This document shows, piece after piece, positions 28,465 through 38,256 of a stretch of 64,000 bases of DNA. The stretch is from assembly GCA_947168815.1 (NCBI GenBank), contig CAMVNG010000001.1, positions 1 to 64,000 of the forward strand, written 5' to 3'. Under the pieces are notes generated by a model, which had not been told where the DNA came from, did no database searches, and was given only the letters and a program-made list of their open reading frames with translations. A program made the translations under genes and the position numbers. Within the stretch, counting starts at the first letter, position 1. Every line of letters starts with the position of its first letter. The DNA is from an uncultured bacterium (lineage in GTDB: Bacteria > Patescibacteriota > Gracilibacteria > Absconditabacterales > Absconditicoccaceae).

Positions 28465-31400
28465 TTATTCATCTTTTCAGTGACATTTCTTATATTTCTT
28501 TCCACTTCCACAAGGACATGGATCATTTGGTCTTACTTTTCATTGAGGTTTTACAACTTTTTGTTCAGGTTTTTCATCAGCATCTACAACCTCAAATACT
28601 TCATAATCATCATTATTTTCAAAGATCTTAGCTCTAGAATCTTCTTCATTAGCAACAACAACTTTCTTTTGTTCTACTGCCTTTCTAGCTGCTCACATAT
28701 TACGAGAAGCAGAACTTAAGATTTCAATTACTTTTTCTTGATTATTTTCTTCTTGAATAAGTTGAACAGCCTGTTGTTGAGTAGCTATAGCATCAAAATC
28801 AAGTTTAAGAAGATAAGATGCTGTATTATTAATAATATTAGCTAATAATTCTTGGAATTTCTCAAATGATTCTTTCTTATAAATTACTAATGGATCCATT
28901 TGAGCATAAGACATAAGTCCAACCTTTTCTCTTAAGTTACTCATCTCATCAATATGATCTACCCACAATTTATCTAAGAAATGAAGATGAACTTCTCTAA
29001 AGATTTGGAACAAAATCTTAGTATCAAGAGTATCAAAAATTCTAGTAAAGTATGCATCTAATCTTTCCAAAAGTGCAGCTTTTAAGGTCTCATAATCTAA
29101 TTTAGAAAGTTCTGCATGTTCTGGTTGAGTAATATTCAATCCAAATTCTTTATTCAAAAGAATTAACAAATCACTTACAGATTGACCAGTATTTTCAGCA
29201 CTTGTAATCTGAGTTAAAACAATATTTTTACTTTCAGTTAAGAATTCATCCTCAAATGATTCAACATACTTCTTTTGCATTTCTTCATCATCCTCACTCA
29301 TAAGGATTTCATCTCTAATATGATATACTCTCTTTCTTTGCTTATCTACAACACTATCATAATCAAACAAATGCTTTCTTATTCCAAAATACCATCCTTC
29401 AATTTCTTTTTGAGCTCTAGTAATATTCTTAGTAAATTGTTTTTGTGTCAATTCTAGATTCTCTAAATCATCCTTAGATAATAACATTGATGCTAATGAT
29501 TGGAATTTTTCTCCTCCCATCTTTCTCATCAAAGTATCATCAAGAGCAACAAAGAATACAGAAACTCATGGATCTCCCTGTCTTCATGCTCTACCTCTTA
29601 ACTGATTATCAATTCTTCTAGATTCATGTTTTTCAGTACCGAGAATGAAAAGACCAAAGAAAATATCTTTTTCAAGAGTTTCTTTAGAAGTATCTAATGC
29701 ACTTGGATTAAAGATAACTTTAGCATACCAATCAGTATTAGCCTTTCTCTTAGTAGCTTTTTGAACTACAACTGTTCCATCTTCTATCTCAATAACCTTA
29801 TTACTATCAAAATTAGAAAGATTATACTGCTCCATCAAAGCTTCAACAATAAGATTCAATTCAACTTCAGAATATACTTTAGCAACAACTTTTTGACCAG
29901 CTTTAATAGTTTTCTTAAAGAATTTAACATAATTCTCAGCCATTTTTTCATTTAATCCATCCTCTAGCTTAATATCTGTTCATCTACCTGCCATATTTGT
30001 AGCAACTACAACAGATCTATATTTACCTGCATTAGAAACGATATTAGCTTCTTGTTCATGGAATTTAGCATTAAGCACATAGTGAGTAATAGCTTCTTTA
30101 TCCAAAATTTTAGAAACATATTCTGATGTAGCAATATCTGCAGTACCAATCAAAATAGGTTGTCCAATCTCATGGTAAAACTTAATATAATCTTTAACAA
30201 ACTTCCATTTAGTATGCTGATTAAAATATACTTTATCATGCATATCAACTCTGATAACAGGTCTATTTGTAGGAACAATAACAACTTCTAACTCATAAAT
30301 CTTAGAGAATTCTTCTCACTCTGTTGAAGCAGTACCAGTCATTCAACAAAGTTTTTTATATTGTTTGAAGAAATTCTGATAAGTAATAGTAGCAATAGTC
30401 TGAGATTCTCTTTGAATTCTTACACCTTCTTTAGCCTCAATAGCTTGATGAAGACCTTCAGAGAATCTTCTTCCAGGCATAGTACGTCATGTGTGTTCAT
30501 CAACAATTAATACTTCTCAATTAGAGACAATATAATCCTTATCTTTAATATACACAGCCTTAGCTTTTAAAGCGTTTTCAATATGATGAATCTCTTCATA
30601 TCCCATATCTTTATAGATATTCTCAACCTTCAAAATTTCTTCTAGTTTAGCAATACCTCTTCAAGAAAGCTGAGCTGTCTTAGTTTTTTCATCGATATAG
30701 TAATCTCAATCTTCTTCTTGTTCCTTTCAGTATTCATCATTAAGGATTTCTTGGATGAATCCCTTAGAAACCTTTTTCTTTTGAGAACAAGGAGTTAACA
30801 AATTAACAACTTGAGCATAATACGTATATTTTTCAGTTGGTTCTTCTCTTGGTTGAGAAATAATAAGTGGAGTTCTTGCCTCATCAATCAAAATACTATC
30901 TATTTCATCCACAATGGCATAATTTAAAGGTCTCCAAGTCAAAGACCTTTCTTTCATTGATTTAACAAGATTATCTCTTAGGTAATCAAATCCAAGTTCA
31001 GTATTTTCAACATAAGTAATATCTTTAGCATATTCTTCTCTTCTTCTAGCAAGTGGTGTAGATTTAACTACAGAACCTACAGTTAATCATAACCAAGTAT
31101 ACACATGAGCCATCCATTCACTATCACGAGAAGCAAGGTAATCGTTAACAGTTACAACGTGAGCACCTTTTCAGCTTAAAGCATTAAGATAAACGGGAGC
31201 TACAGCAACTAAAGTTTTACCCTCTCATGTCTTCATTTCAGCGATTTTTCCTTGATGAAGAATAATTCATCAAATCATCTGAACATCATAAGGGATCATA
31301 TTCCAATTCAACTCTTGTCCTTTAACTTTAACAGTAGTTCAAACAAGTCTTTTACAAGCCTGTTTTACAACAGCAAAAGCTTCTGGAAGGATATCGTCCA

Positions 31401-31578
31401 AACTTTCACCTTTCTCAATTCTAGCTTTAAATTCTTCAGTCTTAGCCTTTATCTCATCATCACTTAAACTATCATATTCTGCATAATGATAATTAATTTG
31501 TTTAACTATAGGGAGAATAGCATCAATTTGTTTTTGATTATAGTCTCAACCAATAAAATTCATAATCCAATCTAACAT
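28465..31578 (-). CDS. secA: SecA preprotein translocase ATPase
   Basis: A 1037-residue protein, longer than the usual ~900. Nucleotide-binding domain 1 has Walker A AEMKTGEGKTLVA and the Walker [19 protein letters not shown]. The preprotein-binding region, [19 protein letters not shown] and QLRGRAGRQGDPG follow in order. The C-terminus is a SEC-C zinc motif ([15 protein letters not shown]). An insertion of about 90 residues ([18 protein letters not shown]...) lies between GTDIKLEDG and [10 protein letters not shown], as in some SecA subfamilies. It drives Sec-dependent export of the many signal-peptide proteins in this window. It stays open only with TGA as Gly; several invariant glycines are TGA. 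Confidence 0.97.
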
Positions 31579-31754
31579 AATTCGTATACGCTTTATCTTA
31601 AATAAAATATTTTTCAAATAATAGTTTCCTTCAAGTTTTCTTTATAGTAATTTAGTATAAGAAAGCAAATAGTATTTCGCCTCAAAACAATCTAAAATCT
31701 TGACTCTTTAATGATAGCTTGAATAAAAATAAGTTTCTAAAATAACAAGGGATG

Positions 31755-31787
31755 AAAAAAGCGATTACAGAAAAAAAGAACCGCTTT
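31755..31787 (-). terminator. weak terminator of the 31791 gene
   Basis: AAAGCGG / TCGCTTTTTT can pair on the minus strand around a T-rich loop. Confidence 0.45.
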
Positions 31788-31790
31788 AAT

Positions 31791-32009
31791 CTAGACTCCA
31801 TGGACCTGTACCCAATCTTCAAAATCATTAAAATAAGCATTAAAGAAACTCTCAGAAATGAGATCTTCATCCTTTAATAAAAAGGGTTTCCCCTTAACGA
31901 TTTTATAGATACGGCCATCATAATACTCCAAAAAACTTTTCGCCTTTTTGGACGGCATACAAGAAAATGCCCAATCCTTTAGGGTCTTTAATTTAGCATT
32001 ATTTTCCAT
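31791..32009 (-). CDS. unknown 72-residue protein, UGA-free class
   Basis: MENNAKLKTLKDWAFSCMPSKKAKSFLEYYDG... is a small soluble protein with no family match. There is no UGA and the stop is TAG. Its promoter (TTGCAA-N16-TAATTT, 32036-32063) starts only a few bases downstream of the upstream lipoprotein's stop, so it is a separate unit. The leader AAATATAAAAACAAAATGGT precedes ATG. Composition is only mildly different from its neighbours. Confidence 0.6.
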   Translation of the reverse strand: MENNAKLKTLKDWAFSCMPSKKAKSFLEYYDGRIYKIVKGKPFLLKDEDLISESFFNAYFNDFEDWVQVHGV

Positions 32010-32069
32010 ACCATTTTGTTTTTATATTTCTCCCAAAATTAGAAATTTTTTCTAAGATTGCAAGTTATA

Positions 32070-32648
32070 TTATCAATAAATACATTGTCCATCAACAACT
32101 TCTGCCATCTCAGTTTCTTCCTTTACTCAAGCTTTTTCCATAAAACATCTATTATAATATGGAATACCATCTTCTCAACACACTGTCTCCTGTTCTTGTT
32201 CATAACATTCAGCGATATATTGTTGATAATCAGACTCAAATTCATCAAAATCAGAAACAAAAGCTGGTGAAACTGTAAACTCACATGTTCACTGCATAAT
32301 ATCTCGTATATAACAAAACTCATGATCACTAAAGACACAAACATATTCTCAATTATCATTCCTAGTAACCTCACCATTATTATCAATACATTCCTGTTCT
32401 GCAGAAGGATACAATCAAGAATCCTCTCAGAATTTTTCTCCCACACCTTCCATATCTGCTAAATAAATTCCTCTACCTCATAATAAACAAAAAGGAACTC
32501 ATTCATCATCTAAAGTGACTTTTCAATCATTATCATGACATACTTCCTGAGCAACAGGATAAAGATTCTTATCAACACTACCCTTTCAGCATCATACTAA
32601 AATAAATCAAAGAAGAAGGAATAACCCCAATATAGAAAATTTTTTCAT
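32070..32648 (-). CDS. lipoprotein with Kazal-type protease-inhibitor-like domain
   Basis: A 192-residue protein: signal peptide MKKFSILGLFLLLGFILVGC with lipobox LVGC. Three Cys-rich segments follow. The first two (QEVCHDNDGKV...FCLLGG and QECIDNNGEV...YVCVF) resemble DUF333-like turns. The last, CYEQEQETVCGEDGIPYYNRC followed at 25 residues by VVDGQC, fits the Kazal pattern (VCGxDGxxYxNxC...G.C). Kazal domains inhibit serine proteases. A surface-anchored inhibitor would suit a cell living on another organism, but this is inference. Glycine in the critical VCGxDG is TGA. Confidence 0.65.
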
Positions 32649-32728
32649 ACCTAAAAAATAAGGAGATAAACTAAATAAAAGGTAGTATTCCAAATCAAAA
32701 ATACAAGTATAAATAATAAAAAACAAGC

Positions 32729-32756
32729 TTGAATTTTAATGCCAAAATCCTAATAA
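32729..32756 (+). promoter_or_regulatory. promoter of the 32785 gene
   Basis: TTGAAT-N16-TAATAA followed by the leader AAAAACAAATACAAAT. Confidence 0.5.
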
Positions 32757-32784
32757 AAAAAGACGAGAAAAAACAAATACAAAT

Positions 32785-33246
32785 ATGAAAAAAGAATTGT
32801 CTTACAGTCAGTTAGTAGCAAAGAAAAAACGGCTTGCAAAAAGTCGAGACAATTGGTTCCAAAAAGCAAGAGTCATTGAACGAGAAATTGATCATGCAAA
32901 TGCAGAGCTAAGAAAAAGCGGACAGCTTCCAACAGAAGCCTTCGAAAAAGAACAAAACAAACGTTCTAAAGCTCACACACGTGCAATTCTCAAAACAAGT
33001 GAAGTCGCTAACAAAATCAATCTCCTAGAAATCCAAATCGAGGAAGCAAGAAAAAAACTCACTTGGAAATCTATTGTTGCTGATGCAAAATTCAGAAAAA
33101 ATCTCGAATCATTTTCAAAAGAAATTGAGAGAATGAAAAAAGAAGATGCGATTGACAAAATTAGAGACAAAGAGCTTGTTGGAACCCTAGATCAACTCTA
33201 TTCCTTAGTCGAACAACTAAAAAGGAAACATCCATCAAAGAGCTAA
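32785..33246 (+). CDS. coiled-coil protein, UGA-free class
   Basis: A 153-residue protein, almost wholly helical with heptad-like spacing (SYSQLVAKKKRLAKSRDNW, VIEREIDHANAELRKSG, EVANKINLLEIQIEEARKK). Several Arg residues are CGA or CGG (KKKRLAKSRDNW, VIERE). Trp at those positions would break the basic or coiled pattern, so they read as Arg. No UGA; stop TAA. A terminator (AGAGCTAAAG-type stem, 33237-33267) follows at once. The function is unknown. Confidence 0.7.
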   Translation: MKKELSYSQLVAKKKRLAKSRDNWFQKARVIEREIDHANAELRKSGQLPTEAFEKEQNKRSKAHTRAILKTSEVANKINLLEIQIEEARKKLTWKSIVADAKFRKNLESFSKEIERMKKEDAIDKIRDKELVGTLDQLYSLVEQLKRKHPSKS

Positions 33247-33267
33247 GATTATCTTTAGCTCTTTTTT
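33237..33267 (+). terminator. terminator of the coiled-coil gene
   Basis: AAAGAGCTAA / TTAGCTCTTT hairpin with Ts; the TAA stop lies in its 5' arm. Confidence 0.8.
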
Positions 33268-33281
33268 AATGTAAAATATTC

Positions 33282-33310
33282 TTGAAATCGACTTAACGAT
33301 TACATATAGT
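33282..33310 (+). promoter_or_regulatory. promoter of RNA3
   Basis: TTGAAA (33282-33287)-N17-TATAGT (33305-33310). Confidence 0.65.
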
Positions 33311-33316
33311 GATATC

Positions 33317-33669
33317 AGTTCATTGAGAGGTTGTGAAGCCTAGACCAATCTTTGGAAGGAAAACTAGAAAAAAGAAGATAGCGCACCGTCTATTAACGGT
33401 TAAATATGCACAGTACATTCAATCTTTCCTTGAAAGTAGTCTTACGATAAGGAAGAAGGTTACGATACACGAGAGTGCAGCACTTCTAGTTCTGTAAGTT
33501 AAGTAGTCATTGTAATCTCAAGACCGCTGTCGCTGTCCAAAAGGAGAATATGCTAAAACTTGAAGCAAGTGAACCTTATCTGGAAACCCCCTATATTAGG
33601 GAAAGATAAGATTCCCCTTACTATCTTCGTTAGGCTTTAGAGAGAGTTGAACCTCAACTCTCTTTTTTC
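33317..33669 (+). ncRNA. about 353-nt structured RNA (RNA3)
   Basis: It lies between a good promoter and a strong terminator (AGAGAGTTGA / TCAACTCTCT, 33641-33669). Long-range helices close the molecule: GAAGCCTA (near 33344) with TAGGCTT (near 33631), and inside it GAAGATAG (near 33391) with CTATCTTC (near 33621). Between these 5' strands is a small hairpin CCAA TCT TTGG. This nested closure implies a defined fold. No long frame is seen in either code. It shares some short RNase P-like strings (AAACTTGAAGCAAG) but lacks the paired core regions, so I do not call it RNase P. Confidence 0.6.
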
Positions 33670-33680
33670 TTTATCTTGCC

Positions 33681-33709
33681 TTGAAATTAAAAAGTCATTT
33701 AACTACATT
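33681..33709 (+). promoter_or_regulatory. promoter of the 33739 gene
   Basis: TTGAAA-N17-TACATT, right behind the RNA3 terminator. Confidence 0.55.
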
Positions 33710-33738
33710 TATGCTGCTAAATAAAAAAACAAATCTCT

Positions 33739-34128
33739 ATGGCTAAAATTTTAAACATACTCAGAAAACTTACGAGAGTACAAGCTAGAGAAGGCTTAGC
33801 AGAGCCCCATCTACTCGAAACTCTTGTTGCTGAAGACTACCTTCGCAAAGAAGGATGGTCTATTGATCACACTGAACTTGAAAGTTCTGAGCCTCATGTA
33901 ATCTTCGTTATGGAGAAAGAGATTCCCTGCTGCCCAGCTCCTCATCACTTCATGCTATTGAGATTCTACAAACTGATTTTCAGCTTTGATGAATTCAAAC
34001 AATACGTTGATGAACACAAAGAAGACATCATGAGAATTGATTTCTTCGAGGAGAAGTATGGAGACAAACAAAAGCTCCTTGCACAGCACATTCCCTACGG
34101 ACTCTACTTCTACGAAATTACTGAATAA
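33739..34128 (+). CDS. unknown 129-residue protein, UGA-free class
   Basis: MAKILNILRKLTRVQAREGLAEPHL opens a mixed alpha/beta soluble protein. It contains a CCPAPHH cluster (IPCCPAPHHFMLL) that could bind a metal, and ends FYEITE. No internal UGA; stop TAA. It has its own promoter and terminator (CTGATTC / GAATCAG, 34140-34174). No family is recognised. Confidence 0.7.
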   Translation: MAKILNILRKLTRVQAREGLAEPHLLETLVAEDYLRKEGWSIDHTELESSEPHVIFVMEKEIPCCPAPHHFMLLRFYKLIFSFDEFKQYVDEHKEDIMRIDFFEEKYGDKQKLLAQHIPYGLYFYEITE

Positions 34129-34139
34129 CCACAATTAAG

Positions 34140-34174
34140 CTGATTCGATAGCATCATATTGAATCAGTTTTTTT
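34140..34174 (+). terminator. terminator of the 33739 gene
   Basis: CTGATTC / GAATCAG with seven Ts. Confidence 0.75.
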
Positions 34175-34192
34175 AAATTCATAATTTTCTTA

Positions 34193-34221
34193 TTGAAATC
34201 ACCTGTAGTATTACATACTAT
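34193..34221 (+). promoter_or_regulatory. promoter of the 34265 gene
   Basis: TTGAAA-N17-TACTAT. It rules out the upstream TTG start, which would lie in the -35 box. Confidence 0.6.
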
Positions 34222-34264
34222 ATTTCATTGGAAACAAAATGTCCCACTAAAAATAAAATTAATT

Positions 34265-34525
34265 ATGGAAAAAGAAATGCAGGGTATGATTGTGAATCTA
34301 AGACTTGGCCACCAAGCAAAGATCACAGTGACTGACAACAGCATTGTCAGGTTCGAGTTCGGCAACGAGAAAGAAGGAATGAGTCCCTACGATCTCAACA
34401 AGCACATTGATCATCTCGAGAAAGCTATCTTAGAGTTCAAAAAGGTAAATTCCGACTACGAGCCGAAAGTGCCCCTCTATCAAGGGAAGAATGTTGTGGT
34501 ATACTACTACAAGCGAATCTTGTGA
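34265..34525 (+). CDS. unknown 86-residue protein, UGA-free class, probably ending in UGA
   Basis: The start at ATG 34265 is chosen because the promoter occupies 34193-34221. The product (MEKEMQGMIVNLRLGHQAKITVTD...) looks like a small alpha/beta domain. Codons are GC-rich for the genome (AAG, GAG, CTC, TTC). UGA at 34523-34525 ends the frame. If read as Gly, seven residues would follow to a TAA at 34544 that lies at the foot of the terminator (34545-34576). Both ends are possible here; by analogy with the sister genes I prefer UGA. Confidence 0.65.
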   Translation: MEKEMQGMIVNLRLGHQAKITVTDNSIVRFEFGNEKEGMSPYDLNKHIDHLEKAILEFKKVNSDYEPKVPLYQGKNVVVYYYKRIL

Positions 34526-34544
34526 ACTCTACAACCAAAGAATT

Positions 34545-34576
34545 AAAGAGCCTCTTAAACTAAGGAGCTCTTTTTT
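34545..34576 (+). terminator. terminator of the 34265 gene
   Basis: AAAGAGC / GCTCTTT hairpin with six Ts. Confidence 0.75.
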
Positions 34577-34604
34577 AAAAAAACTGACCATAAAAATGGC
34601 CAGT
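34577..34604 (-). terminator. terminator of surface protein gene copy 1
   Basis: ACTGGCCAT / ATGGTCAGT stem and Ts on the minus strand; the same hairpin occurs at 37836-37863. Confidence 0.75.
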
Positions 34605-34997
34605 CTCTTATTATAAAACATCAATTCTAATCAAATAATTTCTTAATAGACATAAATACTGAATAAAGAGTTCCAAATTCCATATCACTTTCATCCCCTT
34701 CTAACTTACTTAGAACTTCCTTAATTTCTGTAAAATCTTTTTCTGTATATTGGTCTACGATTCTATTAACAATAGCTGCAAATTCATCATTATAGATATT
34801 TCTACTTACCATGAATTCTTCCAATGGAACATTATTTTCTTTATGGATACCCATAATTGATAATCTACAAAGCTTAGTAATAGCTCTCTTTTCATTATCA
34901 GTAAAATCCTTTTCATCTGTATAGCTATGACAAGCTGCACCAATTCAATTAACTTCTTCTCTACCTTCAATTAATTGTGGATACACTTCAAGCAAAA
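34577..34997. repeat. about 420-bp near-identical repeat, copy 1 (3' end of surface gene)
   Basis: It covers the terminator and the last ~120 codons of the surface protein gene at 34627 and is almost identical to 37836-38256. Divergence rises abruptly upstream in the genes, which suggests recent gene conversion or duplication limited by function to this anchor region. Confidence 0.85.
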
Positions 34998-37683
34998 TAT
35001 TTGTCATAACAGCAACTTCTCATCTAGTAAGATTTTGTTCTTCAACTCTTGTTGCTTTCTTTTTAGTTTCTTTAACAGCTTCAACCTTAGATTCCTCAGT
35101 CTTTTCGACAGCTGGAGCTTCATTTTTCTCCTCTACTACATCAGCAGAATTATGTTCTTCTTTTTCCACAGCTGGAGTTTTAACTACTCCGCTTCCACCT
35201 CATCAAATACCACTATTATTTGAAGGAACATAAGGATCACCTTCTGAATAAGCCACAAAAGTAGAAGCAGAACAAGTATAAATAACAACAAATCTTTCTC
35301 CATTTTTCTCCTCTACTAAAACATCTTCTCAATTATATTTATCAAGTTTAGGTTCACCATCCTCACACTCATTATGCTGATTTAATGTCAATCCTGTAAA
35401 TCAGAACTCTTCATCTCAAGCATGTTTTACTCTTACTTTAACATATTCAGTTGTTGTATTATTAACAGGAACTTTTACTGAAATAGGAGCAGAGAATTTA
35501 GCTGTTCATTCAATCTTATTATTATCAGTTTGATCATGGAAAGTAATTTCCAATCATCATTGATATTCAGCAACTTTACCAGAACTTACGACAATTTCTT
35601 TATCCTGAACAGTTGTAACGTTATCTGTCGTCTGAACAACACTATCATCCAATTCATCAGCAACAATTTGTACTCAATTATCTAAAGTTGCATTATTCAC
35701 AGTATCTCAAATTGAAACTGTTGTCTCAGCAGCAATAACTTTATTATTCTTAGAAATATATCATCATAAAACTCCTTGTCAGAAACTAGAATTTTCAGGT
35801 AATTTTAAATCTCACAACACATTCAAATAATTTAAAACAGAATACATTGCTTCAAGTAAACCAGCATCAATAGTAAAGTCTCAATCAATAGTAGTATTAT
35901 TAAATACATCTACATAAAAATCGATATCATCTCAAGTAATCAAAACATCACCACCAATCTTTAATCTATTCAATGAACCATACTTCGCAACGATATCTTT
36001 ACCATAAATTGTAAAATCTCAGTCAATCTTTGAATCATTAAAACCATACATCAAATCAATAGTATTTCAAGAAATATTAACATCTCATGAAATTTGAGAC
36101 CAAGTAAATCATGGTAATTTAATATTATCTCAAGTAATATTTAAACTTCATTTAATCTTTAAAGCAACAGGTATTCCTGACGATAATTTAATAGTATTTC
36201 AACTCACGTTAAAATCTCATAAAATATTTGTTGCTTGAAAGAAGTATCATCAATTGAGATTCAAATCTGTATTAATGAAATTAATACTTCATGAAACTAC
36301 CTCATTTCACAAAGTAAAAAGATTATAAAGATAAGTAAAGTTCGTATTAATAAATGATAAATCTCAAGATATTCAACGGGGACTTATATTATTCAAGTAA
36401 ATAGTTAATCATGAGAAAATTAAATCTCATCAAAGTGTTGAATATCAAAAAGAACTATCAAGATTAAAATTAGTTGGTTCACCTTCTGATTGAAAAACCA
36501 TATCAGAATTTACAACAGAATATCTAAATGAATTATACAATTTATTCAAAGAACTAGGAAATACTAAATTTCAATTAATTTCTGTCTCATTAAAAGAATA
36601 AGTAATTTGCTCCAAAGATTCTGGAAATACTATTGTTCAATTAGTAACAGAGCTTCCTCAATCGTAAAATTCTCATCAAAAAGAATATGAAGTAATATGA
36701 TTAATTCACTCTCAAATCACAACCTTTCCATTTTCTGTAATCTCTGAATCCATAAAAGAATAGGTCATTGTTCAACTAAATCATTTAACTTCAACTTCTC
36801 AATTAATTCTAGACTTATCTAATAAATAAGTAACTCCCATTGACGGAATATTATGTTCATTTCTATAATCCGTAATATCATAAACTATCTTTCAGTTTAC
36901 ATCAACATAATACATCTGAGAAATATAATTTTTGAATGTTAAGACTGAATTTTCAGCAACTGTAAATCCAAATGGATAATTCCAAGAAACATTAGGATCA
37001 ATTGTAATATTTCATACAAATGTTGCTCAAGAAAAAGCATAAGACCAAACATTTACTTTTTGAGGGAATACGACACTTTCAACTGTCTTTCACAAAAAAG
37101 TTCAATCCTTAACTGAAGTATACTTATCATCTCAGCTACCTGAAGTAGGGATTACTATATTAGTCTCATCACATAAATATTTACTCAAAATCAAAGTTCA
37201 AGCATCATTATATTCATATTCATAACATCTATTCAAATATTGCTCTGGAGTTTCTGAAGTACTATTTGAATCAGTTACAGATTGATTATTATCATTTTGC
37301 TCATTTCAATTATCCTGATTATCTGTATCAGGTGCTGAAGTATTCATTAATAATGGAGCAGGACTTGATAAAAGAGTATTTGAAATTTGAGGAGTATTAT
37401 CTCAATCATTTCCACTATCTCAAGAATTTGCATCATCTGTATCACCTGAAGTATCTCATGAATCAGTTCAATTGTCTCAATTATCAGTATCTCACGAATT
37501 ATCTCAGCTATCTCAACTGTCTCAATTACCCATATTATCCTGATTATCTCCTTGTCATTGTTGATCAGTTACTGCAGGTGTTTCCGATTCTTCAGGATCA
37601 TCACCATCTGCATACGTAAGCACTGGCATAAAATTACTCGATAGCAGCATAAGCATACTAAAAACTCATAACATTCTCTTCAT
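34627..37683 (-). CDS. giant surface protein with Gly-Asp-Ser linker, beta-solenoid repeats and a shared anchor
   Basis: A 1018-residue protein. A signal peptide (MKRMLGVFSMLMLLSSNFMPVLTYA) leads to a long linker of G-D-S/N/T repeats (residues ~45-95), in which the glycines are TGA. Next comes a region of ~25-residue repeats with an alternating pattern (INGNLVFPSSLNKLYNSF and similar) resembling BspA-type or beta-helix solenoids. A beta-sandwich-like segment (EYQGGLEITFHDQ...YVKVRVKHAGDEEFGF) follows, then a Lys/Glu-rich spacer. The 120-residue C-terminus contains RGEVAVMTNILLEVYP and SIMGIHKENNVPLEEFMVSR, S-layer-homology-like and probably the cell-surface anchor. It is probably an adhesin. 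Confidence 0.75.
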
Positions 37684-37835
37684 GTGTGTAGTAGTTATTT
37701 GATATAAAAAACCTTTTCAATAAATTATATACCAACATTAAATTTTTACAAATAATATTGACTTTTTTTATTTACATTATTTAATAATGAATATAGCCAT
37801 TGAAATCAGAATCATTTGGTAAAAAAATCCATTTT

Positions 37836-38256
37836 AAAAAAACTGACCATAAAAATGGCCAGTCTCTTATCATAAAATATCAATTCTAATCAAATAATTT
37901 CTTAATAGACATAAATACTGAATAAAGAGTTCCAAATTCCATATCACTTTCATCCCCTTCTAACTTACTTAGAACTTCCTTAATTTCTGTAAAATCTTTT
38001 TCTGTATATTGGTCTACGATTCTATTAACAATAGCTGCAAATTCATCATTATAGATATTTCTACTTACCATGAATTCTTCCAATGGAACATTATTTTCTT
38101 TATGGATACCCATAATTGATAATCTACAAAGCTTAGTAATAGCTCTCTTTTCATTATCAGTAAAATCCTTTTCATCTGTATAGCTATGACAAGCTGCACC
38201 AATTCAATTAACTTCTTCTCTACCTTCAATTAATTGTGGATACACTTCAAGCAAAA
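37836..38256. repeat. about 420-bp near-identical repeat, copy 2
   Basis: Counterpart of 34577-34997, at the 3' end of the second surface protein gene. The promoter regions of the two genes (37690-37820 and 40592-40720) are also alike, so the whole unit was duplicated in tandem. Confidence 0.85.

Noticed and set aside
33317-33669. RNase P RNA
   Set aside because: Length and a few short strings fit, but the paired core (GAGGAAAGTCC / ACCCGGCTTA type) is absent. The RNA at the right edge fits better.
34193-34264. Upstream TTG start for the 34265 gene
   Set aside because: The TTG is part of the -35 box of a well-spaced promoter, so it cannot be in the mRNA.
37266-37619. Plus-strand open frame rich in Leu/Tyr/His
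   Set aside because: It is the antisense of the Gly-Asp-Ser linker of the surface protein on the minus strand. Other plus-strand frames in 34.6-40.5 kb are shadows too.
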